A stretch of DNA of 64,000 bases from Clostridia bacterium (GTDB taxonomy: Bacteria > Bacillota_A > Clostridia > Christensenellales > Aristaeellaceae), in the NCBI GenBank assembly GCA_017938645.1, contig JAGBBE010000205.1, positions 25,183 to 89,182 of the forward strand, written 5' to 3'. How positions within the stretch are numbered: position 1 is the first letter of the stretch; every line of letters starts with the position of its first letter. Below the pieces are notes generated by a model, which ran no database searches, was not told the DNA's origin, and saw nothing but the letters and a program-made list of their open reading frames with translations. The translations under genes and the position numbers were made by a program. Positions 63,665-64,000 of this stretch are shown here, in pieces.

Positions 63665-63684
63665 GCCGCCCGGCATCGGACGGC
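63665..63684 (-). terminator. Terminator after the intact small gene
   Basis: Stem GCCGTCCG/CGGGCGGC with loop ATGC, followed on the minus strand by TTTTCTTC. Confidence 0.7.
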
Positions 63685-63696
63685 GATTCAGGAACG

Positions 63697-63894
63697 TCAT
63701 GCCACCTGAAACCAGATGGTCAGGAATCCAGCTGGCGTCGGGTAACAAAGCTCAACGGTCGGGTCTGCGAAGAATTTCTTCTTGGCATCCTCGATGATGT
63801 GGTTGTAACGCTCAACGCCGCAAAGCTGCTTGACATATTTCATGGTGACTGTTTCGCCTTCCAGCAGGAAGGTCTTTCGGATGGTTCTTCTCAT
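63697..63894 (-). CDS. Small 65-residue protein of the putative integrated element
   Basis: 65 residues: RRTIRKTFLLEGETVTMKYV, KQLCGVERYNHIIEDAKKKF, ending FLTIWFQVA. The intact member of a tandem pair. ATG 63894 is 7 nt after GAGGTG and follows the partial upstream gene by 23 nt. No family is recognised. Similar small proteins are common in Firmicutes conjugative and phage-type elements, which is context only. Confidence 0.65.
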   Translation of the reverse strand: MRRTIRKTFLLEGETVTMKYVKQLCGVERYNHIIEDAKKKFFADPTVELCYPTPAGFLTIWFQVA

Positions 63895-63917
63895 GGGCGC
63901 ACCTCGATTCAAAAGAT

Positions 63918-64000
63918 TTATTCTTCGTCGTCGCCGGTGAGAAATGCGATCTGATCGACCACGGCCTCGCGCACGACGTTGTAGGTCAGGGCATTCAGGA
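63918..64000 (-). CDS. C-terminal end of a further gene of the element (partial)
   Basis: The last 26 codons are visible (LNALTYNVVREAVVDQIAFL then TGDDEE and TAA); the gene continues off the right edge. It is in the same orientation as the small gene, 23 nt upstream of it, so the two are probably cotranscribed. The product is unknown. Confidence 0.5.
   Translation of the reverse strand, partial: LNALTYNVVREAVVDQIAFLTGDDEE

Overview
The window is a 64 kb piece of chromosome, about 57% GC by eye, from an anaerobic member of the Firmicutes. It is most likely an uncultured gut Clostridia/Christensenellales-type organism. The reasons are strong AGGAGG ribosome sites, ScpA/ScpB, rubredoxin plus a class A flavodiiron protein, ferredoxin-type proteins, many ABC importers, and host- or plant-glycan hydrolases (GH29, GH30, GH5-like, GH13). 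The genus is an inference; no marker RNA is present.

Layout. 1-1.4 kb: end of a branched-chain amino-acid ABC operon (livJ, start of livH), minus strand. 1.5-3.9 kb: mnmA translationally coupled to a HAD-phosphatase/thymidylate-kinase fusion. 4.1-6.3 kb: an orphan GT-C-like membrane protein and an AT-rich orphan. 6.3-14 kb: an oligopeptide ABC operon (oppA-B-C-D-F plus a small membrane protein). Its OppC permease carries a seven-repeat RCC1-like propeller in the first extracytoplasmic loop, and its OppF ATPase carries a ~180-residue helical insertion. 14.3-20.2 kb: M32 carboxypeptidase, DUF368/PopT-like lipid carrier translocase, a DUF1538 membrane protein with a tandem PII-like partner, and a polysaccharide deacetylase. 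20.2-24.7 kb: an ECF sigma factor with a C-terminal extension, a frameshifted and catalytically degenerate Rho with a prion-like region, and a TRM11-like methyltransferase. 25-34 kb: M50 protease-scpA-scpB, a LysM-like protein, trpS, a paired SMR transporter, recJ and a UGM-like flavoprotein. 34-41.5 kb: a serine-hydrolase-fold protein lacking its catalytic residues, a heterodimeric ABC exporter, a metallophosphoesterase and a second extended ECF sigma factor. 41.5-51 kb: surface Ig-like/DUF11 proteins, alpha-fucosidase, and an anaerobic stress cluster (Crp/Fnr regulator, ferredoxin-like protein, rubredoxin, ZIP transporter, flavodiiron protein), then GH30. 51-61.4 kb: tRNA-Leu, Nudix, lipid kinase, GH5-like, a LacI-GH13 sugar unit, a mannonate-dehydratase-like enzyme, a FUSC-like protein, MATE and tRNA-Ser.

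Beyond tRNA-Ser (61.4-64 kb) the character changes. The DNA is AT-rich and gene-poor, with palindromes, a cluster of fourteen GTGTAG/CTACAC boxes in inverted arrays, and a duplicated small gene with one copy broken. This looks like the edge of an integrated element.

Two kinds of non-coding structured repeat stand out. One multi-hairpin element is present twice, just downstream of unrelated genes and in the sense direction, with a compensatory base-pair change between copies. The other is a ~147 bp palindromic multi-hairpin element between converging genes. The strongest candidates for undescribed biology are the propeller-bearing Opp transporter, the degenerate prion-like Rho, and the HAD-TMK fusion.
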